From Clostridia bacterium (GTDB taxonomy: Bacteria; Bacillota; DTU025): DNA of 61,679 nt. Each line of letters opens with the position of its first letter. Positions within the stretch are counted from its first letter, which is position 1. Both the position numbers and the translations under genes were made by a program. The notes beneath the pieces are model-generated. The model was given only the letters and a program-made list of their open reading frames with translations, did no database searches and had not been told where the DNA came from. Of this stretch, positions 25,795 to 35,065 are shown piece after piece. The stretch is taken from NCBI GenBank assembly GCA_034926675.1, contig JAYFQW010000059.1, forward strand, positions 1-61,679, given 5' to 3'.

Positions 25795-26964
25795 CTAGTT
25801 ATGGCCCGCCACATCTTGAACGCCAGTCCATATGTCATCGTTCATGGCGCCGAACTGGAAAAACACAAGCCCGTCGGCGCCTGCGGCAAGGCCTATCTTG
25901 GAGGCTTCGGCCACAGTCTTGCCTGTAGCATCCTTGCCGTACGCCTGAATCCCGGCCCACACAGGAATCGCTCCCTTTGTCTGCTTAATCGCGCCGCAAA
26001 CGACGTCTCCCACCCACGACGCGGGCTCTCCGTAATCCTGATGGTACGACATAGTGCATATGAAGTCGTATATTGCTGCTGCATCGGAGTAGCTCTGGCT
26101 GTAGTGGCACGTGCCGGACGCGCGGGACGCCTCGACTGCCTGGTCCGGCATGAGGCTTGCGGAGAACTGGATTCCGGGTTTCACTGACTTTGCCACGTCC
26201 TTCATGCTCTGAGCAGCCTCTCTGATCTCCTGCTGCCGCATAGCGACCCATGCCGCTACGTCGGGATCGCCAGATTCGTATGCCTCGAAATAGGCATTCG
26301 GGTTGGCCGGCGTCGCGTAGAATGTGTCGAATATCACCTTTCTGACGCGTTCGATGTCGATGCCAAGCCTCGCTGCTTTCTCAACATGCTTAGGACAGAA
26401 GCAGTAGACGACGTGCCCATAGCGGATGTAGTCCAAGTGAATCCCGTCCACATCGTAGTTGGTGACGACTTCCCTGATCATGTCGTTAGTGTAGGCGAGG
26501 TGCTCTTTCGAATCGGGGCACACTCTGCCATCGGTTATCGCATACGGTTTGAACTCGCTTGCAGCTTTTCCGTGATGCCATATCTGATCCTCGGGGTGAA
26601 CGTCGGCGTACGCCTTGTCCTGGTTGAACACGAACCACGCGTGAACCTTGATTCCCGCTGGATGACACGCGGCGATCATCTCGCCGAGAGCGTCGCGTCC
26701 CTCCTCAGCAGCCGGCGCAAACGCGCTCTTGTACTCGGCCTTCCCGGAGGTTCCCCTCACCAGCAGTAGAACGTCGGTTACGTGATTCTCCACAAGCGTT
26801 TTGGCAATGGCCGGCGCGCCATTCGACCGGACAGTGCTCCCCCACATCCACACCGCTAACGGACGTCCTGCCGCCGCGCCACATGGAGCAAGGACAACGA
26901 AACCCAGAACAAAGACCGCGCAGAGATAAACCGATACTAGCCGTGCATTCCTGTGCATGGTCAA
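25795..26964 (-). CDS. Secreted GHL10-type glycoside hydrolase
   Basis: A 389-residue protein with a signal peptide (VYLCAVFVLGFVVLAPCGAAA) and a TIM-barrel like the GHL10/DUF187 family. Typical segments are GIKVHAWFVFN, DGIHLDYIRYGHVVYCF, a Met/His-rich YDFICTMSYHQDYG strand, and IPVWAGIQAYG near the end. Family members act on cell-surface glycans; some are peptidoglycan- or exopolysaccharide-cleaving enzymes. It may start at TTG 26964 (five bases after GGAGG) or ATG 26958. It is exported, unlike the flanking kinases, so it would release sugar outside the cell for the ABC importer of the same locus. Confidence 0.82.
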   Translation of the reverse strand: MTMHRNARLVSVYLCAVFVLGFVVLAPCGAAAGRPLAVWMWGSTVRSNGAPAIAKTLVENHVTDVLLLVRGTSGKAEYKSAFAPAAEEGRDALGEMIAACHPAGIKVHAWFVFNQDKAYADVHPEDQIWHHGKAASEFKPYAITDGRVCPDSKEHLAYTNDMIREVVTNYDVDGIHLDYIRYGHVVYCFCPKHVEKAARLGIDIERVRKVIFDTFYATPANPNAYFEAYESGDPDVAAWVAMRQQEIREAAQSMKDVAKSVKPGIQFSASLMPDQAVEASRASGTCHYSQSYSDAAAIYDFICTMSYHQDYGEPASWVGDVVCGAIKQTKGAIPVWAGIQAYGKDATGKTVAEASKIGLAAGADGLVFFQFGAMNDDIWTGVQDVAGHN

Positions 26965-27009
26965 CTAGGCCTCCCTATGCATATTCACGGGGACAAACCC
27001 CGCCTTGCC

Positions 27010-28788
27010 CTATTGTGAGAAACTCATCAATCCATGTCCGCGACTGTGCAGACCGGGAATGGATACGGGAAGTCTGCCCGCAGGCTTGGCCTCTCCGAAC
27101 ATGACTTCCACGGCGGCGCGGATCGAACACGGCCGATAGCCGTATGTAGCCATGTAGGTATCCACCTGCGGATAGGCACGCAGATCGTATGGGTTCCGAA
27201 TCGCGCAGGCCACCACGGGCCTACCGGTGTCGATAAGGGCACGCACCAGCGCTCCCTGGGCTTCTTCCTGCTCTGGCGTTTTCGATGATGTAGCTGCCAC
27301 CACCAGATCGCAGGACATGGCAACGCCAATCGCTCGAGCTGTATCCTCTGCGCTCGGGAAAAGCTCAACCCCGACCTCAAACACACATGAGTCCCCGACG
27401 CGGCGCGCGATCTCCTCCCCAAGCACGCTCTCAGCATCCGCTGAGTCCTCTGCTCGGAGCCTGGGCATTGTCGACGGGTACACCACCGCAATTCGACGGC
27501 CAGAGCTGCATTGCCCGTGGCTGTGTCGCCCGTTTTTCCCCAGGGGCAGAAGGCCCGCACTGTTTCGCACGAGTGTCACTGAGGCACGAGCGATGCGCTC
27601 CTCAGCGCGGAGATGGTCGGCGCATCCGACCAGATCAAGAGGAGGCAATGGAAGGGGATGCCCGGCCCAGCCGGCTTCGCGCAGGAATTTGACCTGTTCG
27701 AGCTTCGCACGTATCACCCTGCGGCATGATTCATCCACCCGTTCGCAGCTTATGACCCCTGATCGAACCGCCTTTTCAAGCTCGTCGATGGCCCTCAACT
27801 GCAGATCCAGGGTGTGGCACATGAGCACCACATCCGCTCCGGCCGCCACTGCCTGCACTGCAGCCTGCGGCGTGCCTACCGTCTGCTGGATAGCCCCCAT
27901 CTCCAAACAGTCAGTTATCACGAGGCCGTCGAACCCCAATTCATCGCGGAGCAGCCCCGTGAGCGCCGACTGTGATAGGGTGGCCGGAACGCCAGATGCG
28001 TCTAGGGCTAGGCTCTGGATGTGAGCAGTCATGACCGCTGGCGCCCCTGCAGCTATCGCGGCCGCAAACGGCGGAAGATCGATGGCGCGGATTTGATCGA
28101 TGGATCCTGGTAGGACCGGCACACCAAGGTGCGAGTCCTGGCTCGTTCTGCCATGCCCCGGAAAGTGCTTGGCCATGCACAATACCCCGGCTGAAGCGAA
28201 TCCTTGCACGGCCCGGACTCCGAACGCTGCGACTGTCTGAGGGTCGTCGCTTGCGGCGCGCACCCCGATGATGGGATTATCGGCGTCGGTGTTGACATCC
28301 ACATCAGGCGCTGTCACAGCATTGATGCCCATCGCCAGAGACTCGAGTCCGATTATCCTGGCGGACTCGTATGCATTCTCGGGGTTTCCCGTGGCCGCCA
28401 GCGCCATGTTTCCCGGGAAAGCAGTCGTCCCTGCCGTTACCTGAAGCACAATGCCGCCTTCCTGGTCGGCCGAAATGAGCAACGGGACTGGCGCCCCCGC
28501 GGCCCTGGCAGCATCCTGAAGGCATGTGGTAAGCTCCGCCATCTCTGCAGGATCAGAGGCGTTGCGCGCGAAGATGCCCACGCCGCCTACCCCCGGGTCT
28601 TCCAGGAGAGAGAGTATCCCATCCGGAAGCTGACCGGCGAATCGCTCCGGAAAACCGACAATGGTCATCTGGCCTATCTTCTGGCGCAGACTCATTTGAG
28701 AGAGAATGCTCTCGACCATGAGGCCTAGGTTCGGACCCGGCCCTATCCCTGCTCCTGTCCCTGTTCCTGTCCCTGTTCCTGTTTCCAT
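27010..28788 (-). CDS. nagZ: GH3 beta-N-acetylhexosaminidase, NagZ-like
   Basis: A 592-residue GH3 enzyme. The NagZ signature KHFPGHGRTSQDSH (207-220) includes the Asp/His acid-base dyad (D218, H220), and the nucleophile D293 is in LVITDCLEMGAI. A second alpha/beta GH3-C-like domain of about 200 residues follows, so it is longer than short Gram-negative NagZ and like Bacillus NagZ/YbbD. It removes terminal GlcNAc, notably from GlcNAc-MurNAc fragments. No signal peptide is seen from the chosen ATG (SD GGAGGG), so it may be cytoplasmic. The N terminus begins with an odd Gly-Thr repeat from a DNA microsatellite. Confidence 0.92.
   Translation of the reverse strand: METGTGTGTGTGAGIGPGPNLGLMVESILSQMSLRQKIGQMTIVGFPERFAGQLPDGILSLLEDPGVGGVGIFARNASDPAEMAELTTCLQDAARAAGAPVPLLISADQEGGIVLQVTAGTTAFPGNMALAATGNPENAYESARIIGLESLAMGINAVTAPDVDVNTDADNPIIGVRAASDDPQTVAAFGVRAVQGFASAGVLCMAKHFPGHGRTSQDSHLGVPVLPGSIDQIRAIDLPPFAAAIAAGAPAVMTAHIQSLALDASGVPATLSQSALTGLLRDELGFDGLVITDCLEMGAIQQTVGTPQAAVQAVAAGADVVLMCHTLDLQLRAIDELEKAVRSGVISCERVDESCRRVIRAKLEQVKFLREAGWAGHPLPLPPLDLVGCADHLRAEERIARASVTLVRNSAGLLPLGKNGRHSHGQCSSGRRIAVVYPSTMPRLRAEDSADAESVLGEEIARRVGDSCVFEVGVELFPSAEDTARAIGVAMSCDLVVAATSSKTPEQEEAQGALVRALIDTGRPVVACAIRNPYDLRAYPQVDTYMATYGYRPCSIRAAVEVMFGEAKPAGRLPVSIPGLHSRGHGLMSFSQ
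28755..28778. repeat. Hexamer microsatellite in nagZ start
   Basis: Four 6-bp units CTGTYC run in tandem on the plus strand, with partial flanking copies. They are read on the minus strand as alternating Gly-Thr codons at residues 4-12 of NagZ. Unit changes would keep frame and lengthen the disordered N terminus. Confidence 0.85.
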
Positions 28789-28828
28789 GCTCAGCCCTCC
28801 ACTGCGGTCAAACCCGAAAGACCCGGCG

Positions 28829-30085
28829 TCATATGTAGTTGAGCCCGGGCACTGGAAGCGGAAGCCTACCTGAGGCATGGCTCGGCAGAAGCTCCGAGCC
28901 TGAGTTGACAACCTGTGATCCTCCGAATATCCAGCGCACAAGCTCCGGGCCGCGAAGGCCGGACCAAACGGCAGCCCGCGCGGCGTGACCAACAGCATCT
29001 TCGCGATCAGCCATGGCCCGGCCAGCGCAGGCTGCGAGCGCCTCATCGTTCAGCGACATGATCGTGTATTCAGGCAGAGTGGTTTCGCGCACGGGAATCC
29101 GTGCGGTCCGCACAAGCGCCTTCATCTCGCGATCGGACGCCGGCATGGTGAATGTGAGAAGGTCAGGTCCATACTCGACACACATACGAGCCACCATCAA
29201 CAGCACACTCCACCTAGCTCCGGCGTACTCAGCCACGTGCAGCCTCGTCCGGCCGTCATCCAGCTTACGCTTCCGGGCCACAACGTACCCTAGCATACTC
29301 GATCCTCCAGCCCCGACACCGGCCCTAGCCCCGGCATGCGAACCGGCAACACTCTGCTGCTGACCCTCAGCCTGCACACTCTCTGCCCGTTCGCACCCGT
29401 CTTGAGCTTCCGCCACCCACATGCTCTCAGTTGAGTAGAGCCGCTTCATGTCAGGCCGCCACCAGGTCAACTCCTCGAAATCCCTGACACTGCGGACATA
29501 TCGCACCGGCTCACGTCGGTAGATTGATGCCATCTCTGTTATGTCACTCCGGACAGCAGGCCGCATATTCGCCTCTGCCCACCCGGATCGTTCCGACATG
29601 ACCTCGATCAAGTTCCTAATCTGCTCCCGCTGGGCCTCCACCCTCAGGAACTCCCCGGCCTCGACAGCTCCGAGACGCTTGTACACTCCGAGATCTCCCG
29701 AGATCATCATAAGCGGGAGGCCTTCGTCGATCGCCTGCTTCATGATGCTTTGCACCAGACGCGAGGCGAGGCCCATCCCGCGGTACTCAGGCCGAGTGCA
29801 CACAGAGCCAAGCGCCGCCACTGGAACCGTGCATCCTTCGATCACCAGCTTCTGAGCAACGTACCCAGCATGCGCTGCCGGCGCTCCTGTGGCAGGATCC
29901 ACGAACAGCCTCAGCCTATGGAGATTGGACCTCCTAAACAGCTGAGGGAACTCAAGGCCCATGGTTCTGTCTTCCGGACTGAACACGGCATTCACGAGGT
30001 CAAGCACGTGATCAATCTCGGCGAGCGCGGGCGGGCGCGGCCCGTCGAGCTCACATGGCGCACCCCGGCAATCGGCAGACCCCAC
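28829..30085 (-). CDS. Eis-like GNAT acetyltransferase
   Basis: A 418-residue protein with an N-terminal GNAT domain carrying the acetyl-CoA loop VCTRPEYRGMGLASRLVQS at about 95-113 and a second, degenerate acyltransferase-like domain, the layout of Eis-type N-acetyltransferases. An Ala/Gly-rich linker (SHAGARAGVGAGGSS) interrupts the second half. The start is GTG 30085, seven bases after GGAGG. It is the first gene after the sugar permeases, so it could re-acetylate or tailor an amino sugar, but many Eis-like proteins act on amines or peptides. Substrate unknown. Confidence 0.8.
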   Translation of the reverse strand: MGSADCRGAPCELDGPRPPALAEIDHVLDLVNAVFSPEDRTMGLEFPQLFRRSNLHRLRLFVDPATGAPAAHAGYVAQKLVIEGCTVPVAALGSVCTRPEYRGMGLASRLVQSIMKQAIDEGLPLMMISGDLGVYKRLGAVEAGEFLRVEAQREQIRNLIEVMSERSGWAEANMRPAVRSDITEMASIYRREPVRYVRSVRDFEELTWWRPDMKRLYSTESMWVAEAQDGCERAESVQAEGQQQSVAGSHAGARAGVGAGGSSMLGYVVARKRKLDDGRTRLHVAEYAGARWSVLLMVARMCVEYGPDLLTFTMPASDREMKALVRTARIPVRETTLPEYTIMSLNDEALAACAGRAMADREDAVGHAARAAVWSGLRGPELVRWIFGGSQVVNSGSELLPSHASGRLPLPVPGLNYI

Positions 30086-30127
30086 TTCCGCACCTCCTGC
30101 ACACAGGCTCTGAACTACCTCTCTGTG

Positions 30128-30988
30128 CTACCCTTTCACGGCGCCCATGATTATGCCCTTCTGGAACATGTCCTGCATCGACAGGTACACGATGATCACC
30201 GGAATGGTGGCAATGGTCAGGCCCGCGCACAGAGTGCCCCACTGGGTCACATTCAGCCCTCGAAACATCGTTAAGGCCAGCGGAATCGTCTTCAGACGCA
30301 TGTCATTGATGATGAGCAAGGGCCAGAAGAAGAGATTCCACGACCACATGACTTTGAATATCATCATGGTGGCTACAACCGGCTTGGCCAGCGGCAGCAT
30401 GACCGACGCGTATGTCCTGAAGGGCGAGCATCCATCAACGCGTGCAGCGTCCTCCAGGTCCTCCGGTATGCCCTGAAAGAACTGTTTGAACATGAAGATG
30501 CCAAACCCGGAGCCCAGGAACGGCACGATCATCCCCTGGTAGCTCTCGAGCCAACCGAGCTTTCGCACCACAAGGTAGAGCGGAATTGCTATCACATAGA
30601 AAGGAATCATCATTGTGGCCAGCGCCATGTAGAACAGCAGGTCCCGACCGGGGATTCGCCGCCTGGCCAGCACGTATCCCGCGAGCGAGTCAATGAGCAG
30701 CGACGGAACCGTAATGAAGAAGCTAACGATTACGCTGTTGATGAAGAACGTTCCAAGGCTCACTTCCTCATCGAAGTTCCGCGAGAAATTCCACGCTTTC
30801 ACGTAATTCGAGAACGTAATGGCATGAGGGATCAACTTGTGCGACAGAATGACCGAATCAGGAGTAAGAGAAGTCGATATCATCCAGATGAACGGGACTA
30901 TCATTACAAAAGCTCCCACTGCGAGCAGAACATGCTTCAGAATCTCGACTCGTAGTTTCTGCCGAGCCATGTGCCGTTTCGCACTCAT
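30128..30988 (-). CDS. Sugar ABC permease, MalG/UgpE-like
   Basis: A 286-residue inner-membrane protein with six helices and the EAA motif EDLEDAARVDGCSPFRTYASVMLPLAKPV. It ends QKGIIMGAVKG, a hallmark of MalG-type permeases. ATG 30988 was chosen nine bases after GGAGG. It follows the MalF-type permease by 31 bp and completes the CUT1-class importer. No ATPase gene is in the locus, so a shared MsmX-type ATPase encoded elsewhere is needed, a common arrangement in Bacillota. Confidence 0.93.
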   Translation of the reverse strand: MSAKRHMARQKLRVEILKHVLLAVGAFVMIVPFIWMISTSLTPDSVILSHKLIPHAITFSNYVKAWNFSRNFDEEVSLGTFFINSVIVSFFITVPSLLIDSLAGYVLARRRIPGRDLLFYMALATMMIPFYVIAIPLYLVVRKLGWLESYQGMIVPFLGSGFGIFMFKQFFQGIPEDLEDAARVDGCSPFRTYASVMLPLAKPVVATMMIFKVMWSWNLFFWPLLIINDMRLKTIPLALTMFRGLNVTQWGTLCAGLTIATIPVIIVYLSMQDMFQKGIIMGAVKG

Positions 30989-31019
30989 GAGCATCCACCT
31001 CCAACCTGCTGACAAACTG

Positions 31020-31919
31020 CTAGTACACGATCTCATCCGCGCGAAACATCCGCCGCAAAGCCCAGCTCAGAGCCATAAGCCCGAGAAAAAGGGCGACTGC
31101 GAGTCCGCTGGCGTATCCCATATCGAATTCTTTGAAACCCTTGCTGTATAGAAGGTTGATCAGGGTAGTGGTGCTGTAGCCGGGTCCTCCCTCAGTCATC
31201 ACGTAGGTCTCCGTGAACACCTGAAACGAGCCCAGGATCTCCGTCACCAGAATGAAGAACGTCGTAGGACGCAGCAACGGGATCGTGATGTATCGTATGC
31301 GCTGCCACGTGGTCACGCCGTCCACGGCTCCCGCCTCGTAGAGCTCCAGCGGCACTCCCTGAAGCCCGGCGATGTATATGGTCATTACGTACCCGAGATC
31401 CTTCCACACGCCCACGACGCACACTGACGGCATCGCAAGGCGCGAATTCGCAAGCCATCCCTTGGGTGAGGCCCCAAACACCGCGAGAAACTGGTTTGCC
31501 AATCCGTCGGGGCTGGCGTTGAACACGAGTGACCACACGATCGAGGCCGCAACCATGGATGTGACAACCGGCAGGAAGTAGCATGCTCTGAAGACGTTTT
31601 TTCCGATAAGATGCTTCTGGTCCAAGAGCAGCGCAAATCCCAGGCCGAGCACGATCCGCGGCGCAACCGTGCCCAGGCTGTAGCGAAAGGTATTCCACAA
31701 TGCAATCCTGAAGACCGGGTCGGCAAACACGCGTATGTAGTTCTTGATGCCTGTGAATTTCGGGCTCGTCAACGACAATATGCTATAGTCAAAGAAACTG
31801 AGGTAGAAGGCCCATGCCACTGGAACAAAGATGAACACCAGAAAGACCATATACGCAGGCGCAACCATGGTGTACAGCTCGAGCGCTTCCCCTATCTTGT
31901 GAGTAGCCGATCTCTTCAT
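31020..31919 (-). CDS. Sugar ABC permease, MalF/UgpA-like
   Basis: A 299-residue membrane protein with six helices. The N-terminal YTMVAPAYMVFLVFIFVPVAWAF and LSFFDYS segments and the EAA motif LYEAGAVDGVTTWQRIRYITIPLLRPT are typical of CUT1 permeases; TEGGPGYSTTTL is the usual late signature. It pairs with the downstream MalG-type permease and the upstream binding protein. ATG 31919 has GGAGG ten bases upstream. Confidence 0.93.
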   Translation of the reverse strand: MKRSATHKIGEALELYTMVAPAYMVFLVFIFVPVAWAFYLSFFDYSILSLTSPKFTGIKNYIRVFADPVFRIALWNTFRYSLGTVAPRIVLGLGFALLLDQKHLIGKNVFRACYFLPVVTSMVAASIVWSLVFNASPDGLANQFLAVFGASPKGWLANSRLAMPSVCVVGVWKDLGYVMTIYIAGLQGVPLELYEAGAVDGVTTWQRIRYITIPLLRPTTFFILVTEILGSFQVFTETYVMTEGGPGYSTTTLINLLYSKGFKEFDMGYASGLAVALFLGLMALSWALRRMFRADEIVY

Positions 31920-31946
31920 CGGGTCAATTCCTCCAGGCTCTCAGCC

Positions 31947-31975
31947 GCCCGCGCCGGGATCGCCCCGGCGCGGGC
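31947..31975 (-). terminator. Perfect 12-bp hairpin in sugar ABC operon
   Basis: GCCCGCGCCGGG and CCCGGCGCGGGC pair perfectly around a 5-nt loop between the binding-protein stop and the first permease start. It has no U-tract, so it is more likely an mRNA 3'-end stabiliser or attenuator that raises binding-protein output. Confidence 0.65.
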
Positions 31976-31995
31976 TACTAGCTACATTCGGCCCA

Positions 31996-33252
31996 TTACT
32001 TACGAATTAGGTCCTCCAGGCTCTTCTGCAATGAGTTCATTGCGGCCTCAACGGTCTTGTCGCCTTCCATTGCTTGCTGGACTTCCGCCCTGACGAGCGG
32101 ACTAATCCCTCCTGCCTTGGGATGCTTGAAGTAGAAGTACCCCCCGAGCTCCATCTGCTTCGCGAACGCCCTCCGGATCGGATCGTTAAGATCAGGGTGG
32201 CTGGCAAGAGACTTCCTGGCGGGCGAGAAACCAGTCGCCTTGCAGTAAGCCGCCATGGCCTTGGGCGACACCATGCACTCAAAGAACTTCCAGGCAGCTT
32301 CCTTGTTCTTCGACTGCTTCGACATGACTATCACATCGGTGCCTCCAAATGCCGCGTGTTTCTTGTTGTGGGGCAACAGCCCGACACCGAACTTGCCGGC
32401 AAGCCCGGGTTCATTTATGAACCGCTGAGATGTATCTTCGCAGTCAAAGAAGAGAGCTACCTTGCCCTCGGCGAACATCTTCTGGATCTCCTCGAGATTG
32501 ATGGTAGTGATGCCTGGCGGGGTCACCTTGTGCTTTCGGATAAGGTCGACATAGAACTGGATGCCTTCGATTGCAGCTGGGCTGTTGGCTGTTACGATCT
32601 CTTTGTCCTCATCCATGAAATCCACGCCATTCTGCTTCACGAACGGCTGGAACTGGGACACGTACCGGCCTGAAGTGCCGAAACCATACTGGTCGATCAC
32701 ACCATCGCCATTGAGGTCGCGCGTGAGTTTCTTGGCATAGGTCACGAATTCGTCCCAAGTCCATGAGGTAGTGGGCTCGGGCACGCCTGCGGCAGCCAAT
32801 AGGTCCTTGCGGTAGAACATGGCCCTTATGGTGCCGAACCATGGCAGAGAAACCAGCTGACCGCTGAATGTGCCCCTCTCAATGAACACCGGGTAAAAGT
32901 CAGCCAACATCCCCTTTGAGGCGTATCCGTCCAGCGGTTCCAGAGCGTTGCTGGCGGCGAGCACGTGCTCAAACGGGTCTCCGACTGTGAAGACGTCAGC
33001 GATCGTGCCGCCTACTATGGCTACCTGGAATTTCACGTGCGGGTCTTCACCCCACGGAATCGCCTGGAAATTCACCTTGATATCGGGGTTTTCAGCCTCG
33101 AAGTCCTTGATGATGTCGCGAATCACTGCGCTGGACACGGCGTCGCCACCAGCCTGCCAGAAGGTGATCGTGGTCTTCTTCGCGGCGCCCACAGGCGCGA
33201 TAAGAACTGCGAGAAGCAGGAACGCCAGGATTGCCGGAATCAGCTTCCTCAT
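31996..33252 (-). CDS. Sugar ABC substrate-binding protein (CUT1)
   Basis: A 418-residue extracellular solute-binding family 1 protein. The signal peptide ends APVGAA. Domain markers are TTITFWQAGG, VNFQAIPWGEDPHVKFQVAIVGGTIADVF, LPWFGTIRAMFYRKDLLAAAG, and TSWTWDEFVTYAKKLTRDLNGDG. There is no lipobox Cys, so it is a soluble periplasm-type protein, which again suits a diderm cell or an unusual anchoring mode. ATG 33252 lies ten bases after GGGAGG. The substrate is probably an amino-sugar oligosaccharide, judged from neighbouring NagZ, GH84-like and kinase genes. Confidence 0.92.
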   Translation of the reverse strand: MRKLIPAILAFLLLAVLIAPVGAAKKTTITFWQAGGDAVSSAVIRDIIKDFEAENPDIKVNFQAIPWGEDPHVKFQVAIVGGTIADVFTVGDPFEHVLAASNALEPLDGYASKGMLADFYPVFIERGTFSGQLVSLPWFGTIRAMFYRKDLLAAAGVPEPTTSWTWDEFVTYAKKLTRDLNGDGVIDQYGFGTSGRYVSQFQPFVKQNGVDFMDEDKEIVTANSPAAIEGIQFYVDLIRKHKVTPPGITTINLEEIQKMFAEGKVALFFDCEDTSQRFINEPGLAGKFGVGLLPHNKKHAAFGGTDVIVMSKQSKNKEAAWKFFECMVSPKAMAAYCKATGFSPARKSLASHPDLNDPIRRAFAKQMELGGYFYFKHPKAGGISPLVRAEVQQAMEGDKTVEAAMNSLQKSLEDLIRK

Positions 33253-33364
33253 CTAGGTAGACCTCCCTCGTATCTTTGATTCTGTTCCAGGATGCTCCGA
33301 CAGTAAGTACGCGATCAGGAATGCCTGCTGCCCGATGCACCACCTCCGCACAGGTATTGCGGGC

Positions 33365-35065
33365 TCATAGTCCAATAGTCCCGAACAGACCTTTGGACAG
33401 ACGGGCGAAGCTCGATGCGTCTGCAAGCGCCTCGTCAGACAGGTCGTGGCGTTGAGCCTCGTCAGACAGACGAACTGTGCATCTCCACGCAGTGAAAGCG
33501 TCAGCGAAGTTGCAGAATCTCCCAAAGCCCTCCTTCAGCTCGTTGTACAGCCGTACCTCGCCTAGCTCGGCCTTGAGGGCAGGAAGCAGTTGCCGTATGG
33601 TTCGGGCTGCTTGCTGCAATCGCTCCTCCATCTGCCGAAGTGCACAGGGAGTCGCATTCGTCAATGCGCTGGCCAAGTCCATCAGGGGGTTATAGGCCCC
33701 GACATATGCTGCCACGATTGCGTACAGGATCTCTGCCGATCCGTTGTGTTCAGCGGCTACAACGGCGCAGGCCTCCTCGAGTGAAGCCTCTGGATCGTAG
33801 GCCGCTGGATCCCAGCAATACCGCCCGATACTCCACAGAGGCAGTTTCGACGCCTCCACCTGTCGCATAGGGTTCGCGATGACCCCGGTGACCGCGTTGG
33901 GAAGGCGCGTGCACCTCATAGTAGTGGGCGCCAGCACAAGACGCCAAGGTTGAGGCCTGAGGTAGTCGTTCACGGGATAATTGAGCCACAGGAACGGCTT
34001 GCGGCCTGCCAGTTCGGCGTACTCGCAGGCGTCCTCGTATGTAACTGACACCGAGTTCCAGTCAGGACCGGTCCAGAAGAGCTCCACATCATCTGGAACC
34101 CCTTCTGCGATAGCGCGCGCGTAATCCGGATACGCGCGGGCGTGATTTGTGAAATATGTGGTTGGGCACAGAGTCAGTCTGTTGTCCGAATCGATGGCAA
34201 GCAGGGCATCTCGCAGGCGCTTGGTGAAGTCAACATGCGCCTCTCCGAGATTTCGGTATGTGGCTCGGTCTTCGCTCCTCTGAAGGTCCAGGGATATGTC
34301 GTCCAGGGCAAGCGTAAAATGGCGAACGCCAAGGTCATACGATGCTCTGAGCTTATCCACCACTATCTGCAAATCCTCGTCGCCTGAGTACCTTGCAGGG
34401 GGAACACTCCTGAGCGATGGGTTCACAGCGACACACACGGTGACGAACCGCTCTTTGCAGCCCTGCACTATTCTCGCGATCGCCTCTCGATGCTCTTCGG
34501 AGTATGGATCTCTGAATCTGCGACAGTGTTCCGGCGTCATCCCGTAGCACAGCATGAGGTAGTTGAACTTGCAGGAGGGCAAGAAGTCCAGCACTGACAG
34601 GTAATCCTGAGGGTTCCAGTGGAGCCCCTTCATGCCTCGGACTGCCCACGCAGGGCTGAAGGTCTTGTCGATTACGGGGAACCCGCGGTGCAGCCGGAAC
34701 TGCGCCATGGCTTCCTCAACACCGTAGAGCAATCCGGCTTCGGCCCTGGCCGAGATGTCGATTCTCGGCAGGCCTGCCTCGTCATTCGCCCTGATGTGGA
34801 ACTCCTCTGCCTCCACCGTGTCCGGCTTATCCACCGAATGAGCCATCTCGGCGTCTGGGTCGACCGAGAGCCGCACCAATGCGGCTTGCTCCGGCCCACC
34901 CTCGGGCGCCGCGTGCGCTAGGACTGCTTCCGCATGGAGTTCGTTCTTAAGGAAACCCATTAGGACGCCACAGGCCAATGAACGCACCGTTTTGTCGGAA
35001 TCGGCTATGACCAGGAACCGGTCAATTCTCTGCGCCAACAGACTCACCTTCCTGAGGACGGACAT
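33365..35065 (-). CDS. GH84-like beta-N-acetylglucosaminidase
   Basis: A 566-residue protein with an N-terminal GH20-type accessory domain (about 1-140; VIADSDKTVRSLA to PVIDKTFSPAWAVRGMKGLHWNPQDY), a TIM barrel with the adjacent acid pair in FTLALDDISLD (D255, D256) typical of GH84 substrate-assisted catalysis, and a helical C-terminal domain. GH84 enzymes hydrolyse beta-GlcNAc using the N-acetyl group. No signal peptide is visible, so it would act on imported material. The start is uncertain: ATG 35065 has a weak SD and overlaps the SIS gene by 44 nt; TTG 35038 has AGGAAGG eight bases upstream. Confidence 0.82.
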   Translation of the reverse strand: MSVLRKVSLLAQRIDRFLVIADSDKTVRSLACGVLMGFLKNELHAEAVLAHAAPEGGPEQAALVRLSVDPDAEMAHSVDKPDTVEAEEFHIRANDEAGLPRIDISARAEAGLLYGVEEAMAQFRLHRGFPVIDKTFSPAWAVRGMKGLHWNPQDYLSVLDFLPSCKFNYLMLCYGMTPEHCRRFRDPYSEEHREAIARIVQGCKERFVTVCVAVNPSLRSVPPARYSGDEDLQIVVDKLRASYDLGVRHFTLALDDISLDLQRSEDRATYRNLGEAHVDFTKRLRDALLAIDSDNRLTLCPTTYFTNHARAYPDYARAIAEGVPDDVELFWTGPDWNSVSVTYEDACEYAELAGRKPFLWLNYPVNDYLRPQPWRLVLAPTTMRCTRLPNAVTGVIANPMRQVEASKLPLWSIGRYCWDPAAYDPEASLEEACAVVAAEHNGSAEILYAIVAAYVGAYNPLMDLASALTNATPCALRQMEERLQQAARTIRQLLPALKAELGEVRLYNELKEGFGRFCNFADAFTAWRCTVRLSDEAQRHDLSDEALADASSFARLSKGLFGTIGL

